The notes below the pieces were generated by a model, which ran no database searches, was not told the DNA's origin, and saw nothing but the letters and a program-made list of their open reading frames with translations. The translations under genes were made by a program, and so were the position numbers. This document shows positions 1 to 8,090 of a DNA stretch of 53,352 nucleotides, one piece after another. Each line of letters begins with the position of its first letter. Positions within the stretch are counted from its first letter, which is position 1. Source of the DNA: Planctomycetaceae bacterium (GTDB lineage Bacteria > Planctomycetota > Phycisphaerae > SM23-33); assembly GCA_021371965.1 (NCBI GenBank), contig JAJFVE010000047.1, positions 1-53,352 of the forward strand, given 5' to 3'.

Positions 1-321
1 CTGGAGCACGACGACGCCCTCGCCGGTCTGCACGTGCTTGGCGCCGTCGGGAAACTCGGCGATCACCTTGTACTCGAAGCCGGGGTTCATCCCCGTGCTG
101 GTGTGGAAGCACGCGTAGTAATCGAAGTCGAAGCCCAGCTTCTTGCAGATCGCCGGGTCGGTCCCGCCGCCGTCGTACCAGCCGCGGGCCTCATCCTCGG
201 TCAGGTGCCCCTCCTGCACCCACTTCCAGAGCGTCTCGCCCCAGTACCCGAAATGCACGATGGGCAGGCGGTCGTACGGTTCATAATGCAGGACGGCCAT
301 CGTCCTTTGTCGTTCGTTCAT
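1..321 (-). CDS. UroD/MtaA-like methyltransferase family protein, 3' end beyond the window
   Basis: This is the N-terminal 107 residues of a uroporphyrinogen decarboxylase-superfamily protein, running off the left edge. It starts MNERQRTMAVLHYEPYDRLP, the usual opening of this superfamily (a short helix, then a 'hxxxDRxP' turn). A good ribosome-binding site (AGGAG) lies just upstream of the ATG. It follows the full-length UroD-like gene at 335-1579 by 13 nt, so the two form an operon. Members of this group that are not HemE usually transfer methyl groups from corrinoid proteins or have unknown substrates; the substrate cannot be told here. The segment is a near-identical inverted copy of 53032-53352, and the first 141 nt are exactly identical to it. 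Confidence 0.8.
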   Translation of the reverse strand, partial: MNERQRTMAVLHYEPYDRLPIVHFGYWGETLWKWVQEGHLTEDEARGWYDGGGTDPAICKKLGFDFDYYACFHTSTGMNPGFEYKVIAEFPDGAKHVQTGEGVVVLQ

Positions 322-334
322 CGCAAGCTCCTGT

Positions 335-1579
335 TCAGTTCCGTATCCAAGGCGCAGCAGTATACTTGACGCTGTTGTACGCGTCGAGAATTGCGCGAAG
401 ATGGCCCGGCGGGGTGTCGCCGGGGATATTGTGCGTCCCGGCGAAGATATACCGCCCGGCCTGCGCGAGAGTCTCGATGACCTTGCTCGCCTGCTCATAG
501 ACAAGCTCGTCGGGCGTGGGCGGCGGCGTAACCACCGCGTCGAGAGCCCCGCCGTAGAAGATGATCCGCCCGCCGAACCGCGCCGCCAGCGTCGCGACGT
601 CCATCCCCCGCGCGGAGACCTGGATGGGGTTGAAGATATCCAGGCCGCAATCGATGAAGTCGTCCATGATGTCCACCACGCTGCCGCAGCAGTGCAGCAG
701 CGACTTCATGTGCGTGATCGTCTTCCAGCCGTTCCACAGCCGCTTGTAGTGGGGTTTGTAGATCTCGCGCCACAGGTCCGGTCCGCAGGTCACGCCGCGG
801 GTATCGCCGATGTCGTCGGCGATGATCATCGCGTCGGCGTATTTGCCGACGGCCTGATGCACCTGCCGTAGGTGCGCCAGCCCCGCGTCAACGGCCTTGG
901 CGAGGTACTCGTGGCAGGCCTGGGGTTCGATGCGCATGCGCATCCACCACGCGTGCATGCCGCCGGGCTTGAGCTGCAGGTCATGGATCGACTCGCCGAC
1001 CACGATCGAGTAGTCCGTCGTCTCGTGGAGGAATCGCGCCGCGGCTTCCATGTCGGCGAGCATTTCCTGCGGCAGGTCGTGCGAGGGGTTGAAGTCTGCC
1101 GGAGACGGCTGGGCATCCATGTCGGGCAGTTCGAGCACCTTCGGCGGGCCGCTGGGCCAGTCGAAGTAGATGCCTCCGGGGGGGCACTTGAGAGCCTTGT
1201 CCCACCAGATCGTCCCGTCCCGGTGCGTTTCGAACTGCCATGCCGCGGGAACCTGGAACGTCTTGCCCCAGAAGACCTGGTCCTTCCATCGCCCGCGGGC
1301 CGGCGGGCCCCACAGCGGCGAGGCGCTCATGCGGCTGTTGAGCACGATCATGTCGCCTTCCATCGCCGCAAGAACCGAAGGCTCGAAGACCGCGTTGGTC
1401 ATGAAGGTGTACATGCGGTTGAGCGGGTCCGCCACGCCCAGGATGCCCTTGAGGTTATCGTATGCCAGCAGGTGCATGCCGGCCGTCTCGCAGCCGCCCA
1501 GGCCGTTGGGGATCCGGTCGACCGCCCGTCCGGCGAAAAACTCTCGCATGCGTTGTCGTGGAGTCATAGAGCAGTTCAT
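335..1579 (-). CDS. UroD/MtaA-like methyltransferase family protein (left copy)
   Basis: A 414-residue protein of the uroporphyrinogen decarboxylase superfamily (TIM barrel). The motif LLHCCGSVVDIMDDFIDCG in the C-terminal half resembles the zinc-binding HxC...C region of MtaA/CmuA-type methyltransferases, so a corrinoid-linked methyl transfer role is more likely than heme synthesis; this is inference. The ATG at 1579 overlaps the stop of the upstream metallophosphoesterase-fold gene (ATGA), suggesting translational coupling. The ATG at 1567 (MTPRQRMREF) matches the start of the paralogue at 51794 and is an alternative. By eye the two paralogues are about 90% identical over their whole length. 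Its operon partner at 1-321 is also a UroD-like gene. Confidence 0.85.
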   Translation of the reverse strand: MNCSMTPRQRMREFFAGRAVDRIPNGLGGCETAGMHLLAYDNLKGILGVADPLNRMYTFMTNAVFEPSVLAAMEGDMIVLNSRMSASPLWGPPARGRWKDQVFWGKTFQVPAAWQFETHRDGTIWWDKALKCPPGGIYFDWPSGPPKVLELPDMDAQPSPADFNPSHDLPQEMLADMEAAARFLHETTDYSIVVGESIHDLQLKPGGMHAWWMRMRIEPQACHEYLAKAVDAGLAHLRQVHQAVGKYADAMIIADDIGDTRGVTCGPDLWREIYKPHYKRLWNGWKTITHMKSLLHCCGSVVDIMDDFIDCGLDIFNPIQVSARGMDVATLAARFGGRIIFYGGALDAVVTPPPTPDELVYEQASKVIETLAQAGRYIFAGTHNIPGDTPPGHLRAILDAYNSVKYTAAPWIRN

Positions 1580-3201
1580 CGCGGGCGGGGCTTGAAGGTT
1601 TTGCTGTCGATTTCCTTGCCCGCGATGTCGATGGCCGTCATCACGCAGGCGTCGGCCTTGACGTCGAAGACCGCGAACGAATGCTCATACACGAACGGGC
1701 CCGTTCCGGCAAAGGGATTATTTCGCGTGGCTGTGGGGCTCTGGTTGAGGCGTTTGGACCCGCCAGCCCCGACGATGATGCACGTGACGCCCTTGGGCGG
1801 CGTGGCCTCGCATCGCTCGTAGTCGTAATCGAACGCCGAGATCAACGCCGTGGCGTTGTACTTGGCCAGCAGCGGCAGAATTACCTCGCGGCACTGAACC
1901 AGCGGCGGCAACTTCATCTTGCCCATCATGCCCGAGGCGTAACCGGGAAAGTGGTTGAAGACAAAAACGAACTTCTCGCGCGAGTTCTTGAGCACGCCTT
2001 CGAGCCACGCCGCATTGGGCGAACCGGCCGCCCAGTCTTGTGCGCCGTCGAGGCCGATGAATCGCGCGTTGCCGATGACCTGCGTCCAGTTGAGCACTTC
2101 GCTATCGCCGGCCGGCGTCCAGAACGTCTTGTAGACCATGCCCGTGTGGTCGCCGCCGTCGGGCGCCAGGTACGTCGGCACCGTCGCCAGCACCTGCGCA
2201 TACGGCGTGAAGTAGTACGGGTCCCAGTGAAAGTCCCACGTCCCCAGCTCGACCACCTGCCCGGCGTGCATGAACAACTGCGGCCGCGTCTTGAGCATCT
2301 GGGCGATCAACGCCGGGCAGAGCGTGATGTTGTTCGAGCTGTTTCGCGTGTTGCCCACGGCCAGGAATCGGAAGTTCTGCGGATCCGGTAGCGTGACCTC
2401 GAACGGTCCCTTGGCGTCTTCGAACGCGCCGGCCTTGCCGGCGATGGTGTACTTGAACTTGCGCGTGCCCTTGGGCAGCATCACTTTCAGGCGGTGGTAG
2501 AGGGCGGGTGCTGATGTCTCCGTCGAGGCGGCGCCGGCCGGTTCGAGGGGCGTTGCCGTGACGGTGACGGCCGCGGGCAGGCTCGTGCGGCAGGTGACGG
2601 TGAAGAAGTCCTCGCCGATCATGCCCAGGGTGGGTCCGCTGCGGATGGCAGGTTTCTGCGGCCCCGCGGCCAGCAGCGCCAGGGCCTTGGTGGGCACGCC
2701 GCGCGAGTAGCCCGCCGCGGCCAGGCCGCCGGTGACGATCAGCGTGTTGGGCCCCCTGACCAGCGCTGCGCTGTCGATGGGCAGGTAGTGGTACATCATC
2801 GGATGCAAAGGCCCGGTTATCGCCTTGCCGTTGAGCGTGCCGGCCACGTGCGTCCACAGCGGCAGGGCGCCGCAGTATTTGCCGCGGGCGTCTTGCAGGC
2901 TGCCCAGGCAGAAGGCCGAACGCGTGCTCTGGTCTTCAAACGCCAGGAACAGCATCGCCACGGCCGCGGCGTCGTCGACGTTGAACGTCACCCGCGCCTG
3001 GAGCTTGATCTGTCCCGGCTCGACCGTCGCCGGCAGGGCGGCGGAGTATGTCGCGCCGCCGTCGAGGCTGTATTCGATTTTGGCCGCGACGGGCGCGGTC
3101 TTGACGCCGCCGGTTTCGGCTTGCTGCTGATCCGGTCCTTCGGCCGCTCGCGCCATCGCCGCCGCCAGCATTACCGCCAGGGCCATATGGATTGTTCGCA
3201 T
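1576..3201 (-). CDS. exported metallophosphoesterase-fold protein with degenerate active site
   Basis: About 541 residues. The start at 3201 (MRTIHMALAVMLAAAMARAA) gives a clean signal peptide, and GGAGA sits 6 nt upstream; an in-frame extension to 3429 would read through a palindromic repeat and is not convincing. The C-terminal half aligns by eye with purple-acid-phosphatase-like calcineurin domains: 'YFTPYAQVLATVPTY', 'WLEGVLKNSREKFVFVFNHFP', 'DYDYERCEATPPKGVTCIIV'. The blocks that normally supply metal ligands are altered: the expected GD reads HAGQ, GNHE reads DGGDH, HHPP reads NHFP, and GHDHxYER reads AFDYDYER. It is probably a non-catalytic, secreted relative. It overlaps the downstream UroD-like gene by 4 nt and has no counterpart in the right-hand copy of the duplication. 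Confidence 0.75.
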   Translation of the reverse strand: MRTIHMALAVMLAAAMARAAEGPDQQQAETGGVKTAPVAAKIEYSLDGGATYSAALPATVEPGQIKLQARVTFNVDDAAAVAMLFLAFEDQSTRSAFCLGSLQDARGKYCGALPLWTHVAGTLNGKAITGPLHPMMYHYLPIDSAALVRGPNTLIVTGGLAAAGYSRGVPTKALALLAAGPQKPAIRSGPTLGMIGEDFFTVTCRTSLPAAVTVTATPLEPAGAASTETSAPALYHRLKVMLPKGTRKFKYTIAGKAGAFEDAKGPFEVTLPDPQNFRFLAVGNTRNSSNNITLCPALIAQMLKTRPQLFMHAGQVVELGTWDFHWDPYYFTPYAQVLATVPTYLAPDGGDHTGMVYKTFWTPAGDSEVLNWTQVIGNARFIGLDGAQDWAAGSPNAAWLEGVLKNSREKFVFVFNHFPGYASGMMGKMKLPPLVQCREVILPLLAKYNATALISAFDYDYERCEATPPKGVTCIIVGAGGSKRLNQSPTATRNNPFAGTGPFVYEHSFAVFDVKADACVMTAIDIAGKEIDSKTFKPRPR

Positions 3202-3233
3202 GGGGTTCTCCGGATAAAGGCGCTGTGGAACGG

Positions 3234-3274
3234 TCAGGGACATGGCGGCTGAGACAACGGCCGCCATGGCACCC
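3234..3274. repeat. short palindromic repeat (catggcggc family)
   Basis: A hairpin with perfect 9-nt arms, catggcggc at 3241-3249 and gccgccatg at 3260-3268, framed by 'cagggac' and 'gcaccc'. The same unit, differing at a few bases, occurs at 23991-24030, so it is a dispersed repeat and not a local terminator. It sits just upstream of the metallophosphoesterase-fold gene. Confidence 0.7.
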
Positions 3275-3315
3275 GATCGGCACGGTTGATCTAACCCGCC
3301 GCGGGTTCGCCGGGC

Positions 3316-3472
3316 GGGGAAAAGTCGCGGCGGAGGCACCAAGTATTTATCAAAGCCGTTGTTTGGCTTTGATAGATACTTGCGCTGAGCCAGGATACAC
3401 GGCCCCAAATGAAGACGTAATTCACACACCGAATTACTTCTTCATTTAGTGCCTCCGCCGCGACTTTTCCCC
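3316..3472. repeat. nested palindrome, potential three-way junction
   Basis: Outer arms of 24 nt (3316-3339 and 3449-3472) are perfectly complementary. Inside lie two independent hairpins: 3341-3357 with 3365-3381 (17 nt, one mismatch, 7-nt loop) and 3407-3423 with 3431-3447 (17 nt, one mismatch, 7-nt loop). Folded together they make a cloverleaf-like three-way junction. The hairpins are AT-rich while the outer stem is GC-rich. The element lies between two divergent genes, and homology with the right-hand duplicate resumes 3 nt after its right end. It may be a non-autonomous mobile element or a structured RNA; the sequence alone does not decide. Confidence 0.75.
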
Positions 3473-3486
3473 TCCCCGCGCCCGCA

Positions 3487-3515
3487 TTGTGATCGCCGCC
3501 GGCGGAGAGTATCAT
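3487..3515 (+). promoter_or_regulatory. promoter of the left MFS gene
   Basis: TTGTGA (3487-3492), a 17-nt spacer and TATCAT (3510-3515) precede the MFS start by 22 nt. The paralogous gene on the right keeps the same layout (TTGAGC, 17 nt, TATCAT), which supports a real promoter. Confidence 0.6.
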
Positions 3516-3537
3516 TACCTTTTTGCAGGATGAGCTG

Positions 3538-4911
3538 ATGTCGTCGGTTGAGCCGCCCATTCCCTCCCAGAGCCTTCCCCGCTGGCGCACGCTGGTGCGC
3601 GCGCTGGGGCACCGCAACTACAAGCTGTTCTTCCTGGGCCAGGGCACCAGCCTGATCGGCACGTGGGTGCAGCGGACGGCGCTGGCGTGGCTGGTGTATC
3701 GCATGACCGGCTCGGAATGGCTGCTGGGCGTGGTGGGTTTTGCCGGCTCGATCCTCACGTTCCTGGTGGCCCCGTTTGCCGGCGTGCTGGCCGACCGCGT
3801 CAACCGACGCGGCGCGCTGATCCTGACGCAGGTGCTGGCGATGGTGCAGGCCTTCGCCCTGGGCGCCCTGGCCCTGAGCGGCGCCATCGAGGTCTGGCAC
3901 ATCATCGCCCTGGCGGCCGTCATGGGGCTGATCAACGCTTTCGACATTCCGATCCGCCAGTCGTTCGTCGTCGAGATGCTCGAGAAGAAGGACGACCTCC
4001 CCAACGCCATCGCCCTCAATTCGTTTCTGGTCAACGCCGCCAAGCTGGTCGGGCCGGTGCTGGCCGGGTGGCTGATCTACGTCCTGAGCCCCGCCCAGAC
4101 TGCCGCCGCCAGTGAAAACTACCGTGCCCTGGGCGAGGGGCGGGCCTTCCTGATCAACGGCGCAACGTTCCTGGCCGTCGTGGCGGCGCTGCTGGCGATG
4201 CGCGTGCGCCCCGGGCCGCCGCGCCCTCCGCGACGGGGCATCCTGCACACCCTGCGCGAGGGGCTTAACTACTCGATGGGCTTCGCGCCCATCCGGGCCA
4301 TCCTGCTGCTGCTGGCCCTGACAAGCCTGCTCGGAACGCCCTACACCGTGCTGCTGCCGGTCTTCGCCAAGGATATCTTCCACGGCGGACCGGCCACCCT
4401 GGGTTTCCTCACCGCCGCCACGGGACTGGGCGCGCTGGCCGGCGGCGTGCTCCTGGCCTGGCGAACCAGCGCCCGAGGCCTGGGCAGAATCATGGCCGCC
4501 GCGTCGGTGCTGTTCGCCGCGGCCTTGGCGCTCTTTGCCCTCTCGGCGAACCTGTACCTCTCCCTGTCACTGCTGGTGGTGGTGGGCTTTGCCTTCATGA
4601 TCCAGATGGTCGCCAGCAACACACTGCTGCAGACCATCGTCGACGACGACAAGCGAGGCCGCGTCATGAGCCTCTACACCGTCTGCTTCATGGGGATGAT
4701 GCCTTTCGGCAGCCTGCTCAGCGGTTGGCTGGCCCATTGGCTCGGCGCCCCGGGAGCGGTGCTCGTCGGGGCCGGCGGCTGCGCCGCGGCCGGTATCGCC
4801 TTCGCCCTGCGCCTGCCCGCCCTCGGCCGCGCCACCCACCCCATCTACATCCAGAAAGGCCTCATCGCCCCCGACGGGCCAGGAACCCAACCGCTCCAGC
4901 ACCGCCTGTAA
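3538..4911 (+). CDS. MFS transporter, MFS_3/EntS-like exporter (left copy)
   Basis: A 457-residue major facilitator with about 12 membrane segments. It belongs to the group of EntS-like exporters (MFS_3): 'FFLGQGTSLIGTWVQRTALA' near the N-terminus, 'GVLADRVNRRG' as the loop 2-3 motif, and 'DDDKRGRVMSLY' in the second half. The start at 3538 is preferred over 3523 because AGGA lies 7 nt upstream and the paralogue starts at the same residue. The substrate is unknown; the family exports siderophores, drugs and other small molecules. It carries about 15 extra residues (YVLSPAQTAAASENYRALG region) that are absent from the copy at 50361-51674. Confidence 0.85.
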   Translation: MSSVEPPIPSQSLPRWRTLVRALGHRNYKLFFLGQGTSLIGTWVQRTALAWLVYRMTGSEWLLGVVGFAGSILTFLVAPFAGVLADRVNRRGALILTQVLAMVQAFALGALALSGAIEVWHIIALAAVMGLINAFDIPIRQSFVVEMLEKKDDLPNAIALNSFLVNAAKLVGPVLAGWLIYVLSPAQTAAASENYRALGEGRAFLINGATFLAVVAALLAMRVRPGPPRPPRRGILHTLREGLNYSMGFAPIRAILLLLALTSLLGTPYTVLLPVFAKDIFHGGPATLGFLTAATGLGALAGGVLLAWRTSARGLGRIMAAASVLFAAALALFALSANLYLSLSLLVVVGFAFMIQMVASNTLLQTIVDDDKRGRVMSLYTVCFMGMMPFGSLLSGWLAHWLGAPGAVLVGAGGCAAAGIAFALRLPALGRATHPIYIQKGLIAPDGPGTQPLQHRL

Positions 4912-4971
4912 GGCCTGAACCGCAATTCCGTCAGAATCACAGCTATTCTTAATAAGCGCACGATTGGAAAC

Positions 4972-5022
4972 GGGTGGCATGGCGACACACGTTTTTGTTT
5001 CTCCTGGGTCGCCATGCCACCC
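4972..5022. repeat. palindromic repeat with perfect 15-nt arms
   Basis: gggtggcatggcgac at 4972-4986 pairs perfectly with gtcgccatgccaccc at 5008-5022 around a 21-nt loop. The arms share the ggcatgg/ccatgcc core of other palindromes in this window (20362-20487, 43216-43281). It fills the space between the MFS gene and the oxidoreductase gene. There is no T-run after it, so a simple terminator is less likely than a REP-like unit. Confidence 0.7.
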
Positions 5023-5109
5023 CGGGCGACGGAATACATGGACACGACGTTCGATATGAGCCAAGATGCTCATGCTACATTTTGTCAAAGCCCCTATAAG
5101 AGGACTACC

Positions 5110-6270
5110 ATGAGCGCACAAAAGGCGAAGGCGAACCGTAGGGGAGCACCCCAGACCCCCGCGATCCAGGGATTTGAGCAGGCGCCGACGGACGTACAGG
5201 CCGCCAGGGAATGGCAACCCGTCAGCGACCGAAGGCTCCGCGTCGGCATTGCCGGGTACGGCGTCTGCGCCTTCGGGGCGGCCTTCGGGTTCCAGGACCA
5301 TCCCAACGTGAGCGTCGCGGCGGTGGCCGACCTGGACGCCGGCCAGCGGGCGGCGTTGGCCAGCGCCTGCCGCTGCGAAAAAACTTACGCCTCGTGCGAA
5401 GAGCTGATCGAGGACGATGCGATCGAGGCTGTCTTCATCGCCACCGACGCGCCCAGCCACGCGCGGCTGGCCATCGCGGCGCTCAAGGCGGGCAAGCACG
5501 TGGCCTCGGCCGTGCCGGCGGTCTTCGGGTCGCTTGACGACGCCGACGCGCTTTTCGAAGCGGTCAAGGCTTCCGGATGCACGTACATGATGTTCGAGAC
5601 CTCCTGCTACCACCAGGACGTTCATTCGGCGCGGGAGATGTACCGGCGCGGGGATCTGGGTCGCGTGATCTACACCGAGGGGGAGTACTGGCACTATTTT
5701 CCCACGCCGCTGGCGGCCCACGGGGCGTGGCGGACGGGTCTGCCCCCGCAGTGGTATGTCACGCACTCGTCGGCGTACTATGTGGGCATCACCGGCGGCA
5801 GCTTCACCGAAGTCTCCTGCCTGGGCGCACGCAGTTCCATCGAGCACCTCAAGGCGGAGAATAACGCCTTCGGCAATCCCTTCGGCACGGAGGTGGCGTT
5901 GTTGCGAACGAGCGAGGGCGGCATGGCGCGGATGGCCGTGAGTTGGGACACGCCCGGCCGCGGCGGAGAGCAGGGGCGCCTCCGCGCGGAAAAAGGATCA
6001 TACGACGGCAGCTTCTATGCCGAGGGCGCCGGCGAGCCTGCGCCGCTGATCGCGCGGCCGCCGCTGCCGCCCGGGCTCGCCGCCGGCGGGCACGGCGGCT
6101 CGCACGGATACCTTACCAACGAGTTCGTCGAGGCGATTCTCACCAACCGCCGCCCGCTGGTGGACGTGGCGCAGGCGTTGAACATGACCGTCTGCGGGAT
6201 CGTCGCCCACCAGTCGGCGATGAAGGACGGCCAGTGGATGAAGATTCCGCAGTATTCCCTGCCGGATTGA
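5110..6270 (+). CDS. Gfo/Idh/MocA family oxidoreductase
   Basis: A 386-residue protein with an N-terminal Rossmann fold (GIAGYGVCAFG at about residues 47-57, 'AVADLD' at the end of strand 2) and a Gfo/Idh/MocA C-terminal domain. The start at 5110 (MSAQKAK) has AGAGGA 6 nt upstream; the frame stays open upstream through a palindromic repeat, but that is not coding. In most active members the strand after the dinucleotide fold carries an EKP motif whose lysine takes part in catalysis. Here the place reads KHVASAVPAV, so the Glu and Lys are missing. Such proteins act on sugars or inositols with NAD(P); the substrate cannot be deduced. It stands alone, with 144 nt of featureless sequence after it. 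Confidence 0.8.
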   Translation: MSAQKAKANRRGAPQTPAIQGFEQAPTDVQAAREWQPVSDRRLRVGIAGYGVCAFGAAFGFQDHPNVSVAAVADLDAGQRAALASACRCEKTYASCEELIEDDAIEAVFIATDAPSHARLAIAALKAGKHVASAVPAVFGSLDDADALFEAVKASGCTYMMFETSCYHQDVHSAREMYRRGDLGRVIYTEGEYWHYFPTPLAAHGAWRTGLPPQWYVTHSSAYYVGITGGSFTEVSCLGARSSIEHLKAENNAFGNPFGTEVALLRTSEGGMARMAVSWDTPGRGGEQGRLRAEKGSYDGSFYAEGAGEPAPLIARPPLPPGLAAGGHGGSHGYLTNEFVEAILTNRRPLVDVAQALNMTVCGIVAHQSAMKDGQWMKIPQYSLPD

Positions 6271-6414
6271 GGACGTTGCCCTGGACGGGAGGCTGCGCTG
6301 GCTGCCACGTCCCCAGAAAGACAAGCAGGCTCTTGCCCAGGGGCTGCGCTGGGGGCAGAATACCGGCAGCGTTTGGAATAACGGTTGATCAAGAGCGCAG
6401 TATGAGGGGCATCA

Positions 6415-7479
6415 ATGAAGCAATTGCGATGTGACGGGTGCGGGATCACTGCTCCGGCGGCCACCATGTTTGACGTGGGCGGCAAGATATTCTGCGAGGC
6501 CTGTTGCACTAGCGAGGTGGAGAGTTACCCTGCCGGCGAAGTTCCCCAGGGGCTGGTCCAGCCGGTTGTGGATACCACCGTCTGCGCCGTGTGCGGCGCA
6601 GATTTCGGATCGCTGGAGCTGCAAAGCGTGGCCGGGCATCCGGTTTGCGATAGCTGTTCGCAGCGGTTGCTCCATTATCCGCTGCCCTTGTGGGTCAAGG
6701 CCGCCTCACTGGTGGTGGCTGGGCTGATCGTCTTTTCACTGGCGACGAACTGGCGATTCTTCCAAGGATTCTTTGAGGCCCGGGCGGCAATCAAATGCCT
6801 CAAGTCGCCCCAGCCCGATTACGTCAAGGCAGACTCGATGGCGAAGGCGGCGGCAGGGCATGTTCCCGAGAGCGCCGAAGTGAGGGGCCTGGCGGTGGCC
6901 GCCCAAGCCCATCTGGCGTATTCCCGCGGCGTGCAAGCCGCTGAAAAAGGGGATTTCAAACTTGCAGCGGAGCTGACAGACCAAGCCTCCCAGGCCCTGC
7001 CGCAAGATTCCCGCCTTCGGGCCGACGCCTTGATCTACAGGGGAATTGACGCGATGCAGGAAGACCGCTCTGCCGCTGCCGTGGAGTGCTTCCGCAAAGC
7101 GCGCGGCGACTCGAACATCCCCGTCAAGGCGCTTGACGCGCTGATTCTGCGAGCCGAGGGCGGGGCGGCCTTCGATGCTAAGGACTACCCGGCATTTCTG
7201 GACAAGGCTCGCGCCCTGGAGCAACTCCAGGGCGATGACGCCAGCCGCGCCCAGGTGGCCTCGGCCTTGGCGTGCATGTACGCCCAGAGCGGACAGGACA
7301 GCTACAAGGCGCAGGCCCTTGCGATTCTCAATGCGCTGCCTGCCGGCAGCGATGATCCCCACCCCGACGAGTATCGCCAGCGGATCCTTCACCGCATCAA
7401 CACGCGGACGATCATCAGCCGCAAGCAGTATCTGGCCACCGTCGGCGCCGCTTCGAGGCCGGCATCGAGCAAGGAGTAA
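6415..7479 (+). CDS. double zinc-ribbon, single-pass membrane protein with TPR-like region
   Basis: A 354-residue protein. Two CxxC...CxxC units (C6, C9, C27, C30 and C57, C60, C78, C81) suggest two zinc-binding ribbons at the N-terminus. One membrane helix follows at about 93-111, then a helical, Ala-rich region with TPR-like periodicity (for example 'AVQAAEKGDFKLAAELTDQA'-type segments). GAGGGG lies 7 nt upstream of the ATG. Its stop is 2 nt before the start of the membrane zincin gene, so the two are co-transcribed and probably work together at the membrane. The zinc ribbons would be cytoplasmic if the helix is a signal anchor of the usual polarity. The function is unknown. Confidence 0.75.
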   Translation: MKQLRCDGCGITAPAATMFDVGGKIFCEACCTSEVESYPAGEVPQGLVQPVVDTTVCAVCGADFGSLELQSVAGHPVCDSCSQRLLHYPLPLWVKAASLVVAGLIVFSLATNWRFFQGFFEARAAIKCLKSPQPDYVKADSMAKAAAGHVPESAEVRGLAVAAQAHLAYSRGVQAAEKGDFKLAAELTDQASQALPQDSRLRADALIYRGIDAMQEDRSAAAVECFRKARGDSNIPVKALDALILRAEGGAAFDAKDYPAFLDKARALEQLQGDDASRAQVASALACMYAQSGQDSYKAQALAILNALPAGSDDPHPDEYRQRILHRINTRTIISRKQYLATVGAASRPASSKE

Positions 7480-7481
7480 TC

Positions 7482-8024
7482 ATGTTCTTCATTATTCCCG
7501 GTCCGGTAATCGCTGCCCTGACGTTTCCCGGAGTGATCGTTCACGAGGCGGCCCACCTTTTGTTTTGCCGCCTGCGCAAGGTGGCGGTGTTTGACGCCTG
7601 TTTTTTCCGCTTTGGCAATCCAGCAGGCTACGTCATCCACGAGCAGCCCGGGAATTTCACCTCGACGCTGCTGATCTGCATGGGTCCCTTCCTGCTCAAC
7701 ACCCTGCTGTGCGTGGCGATCTGTTTTCCGGTCATGCTGCCGCGAGAGGTGTTCGGCATCCATAATGGCAAGAGCTTGCTGATGCTCTGGCTGGGCATTT
7801 CGATCGGGATGCACGCGATTCCTTCCACCGGCGACGTGAGCACGTTGTGGCGCGAGGGATGGGCCGCGGCCCGACGGGGTAATCCACTGGGCATCCTGAG
7901 CCTGCCGCTGGCAGGCCTGATCGCCGTTTTGAACGTCGGGCGAGTGGTCTGGCTCGACGCTATCTACGGCGCCGCTGTCGGGATCGGCCTGCCAATGTTG
8001 CTGCTGGATTGGCTCTCGGCATAG
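7482..8024 (+). CDS. integral-membrane zincin (M50/DUF3267-like metalloprotease)
   Basis: A 180-residue protein with about four membrane segments. HEAAH at residues 21-25, at the end of the first hydrophobic segment, is the HExxH zinc motif of membrane-embedded metalloproteases. 'MHAIPSTGDVSTLW' in the second half resembles the conserved PSxxD segment of the DUF3267/M50-like group, which can supply the third zinc ligand. AAGGAG precedes the ATG. It sits 2 nt after the zinc-ribbon/TPR gene, which may present substrates or regulate it. Substrate unknown. Confidence 0.75.
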   Translation: MFFIIPGPVIAALTFPGVIVHEAAHLLFCRLRKVAVFDACFFRFGNPAGYVIHEQPGNFTSTLLICMGPFLLNTLLCVAICFPVMLPREVFGIHNGKSLLMLWLGISIGMHAIPSTGDVSTLWREGWAAARRGNPLGILSLPLAGLIAVLNVGRVVWLDAIYGAAVGIGLPMLLLDWLSA

Positions 8025-8090
8025 CGGTGCGGTGAGCGGCTCAAGGCGGCCGCAAGCTTATGGACCTGAAACCCGAATCCACCGGCATCG

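Noticed and set aside
3202..3429. N-terminal extension of the metallophosphoesterase-fold protein
   Set aside because: The extension would translate a palindromic repeat and a basic linker; the start at 3201 has a signal peptide and a ribosome site.
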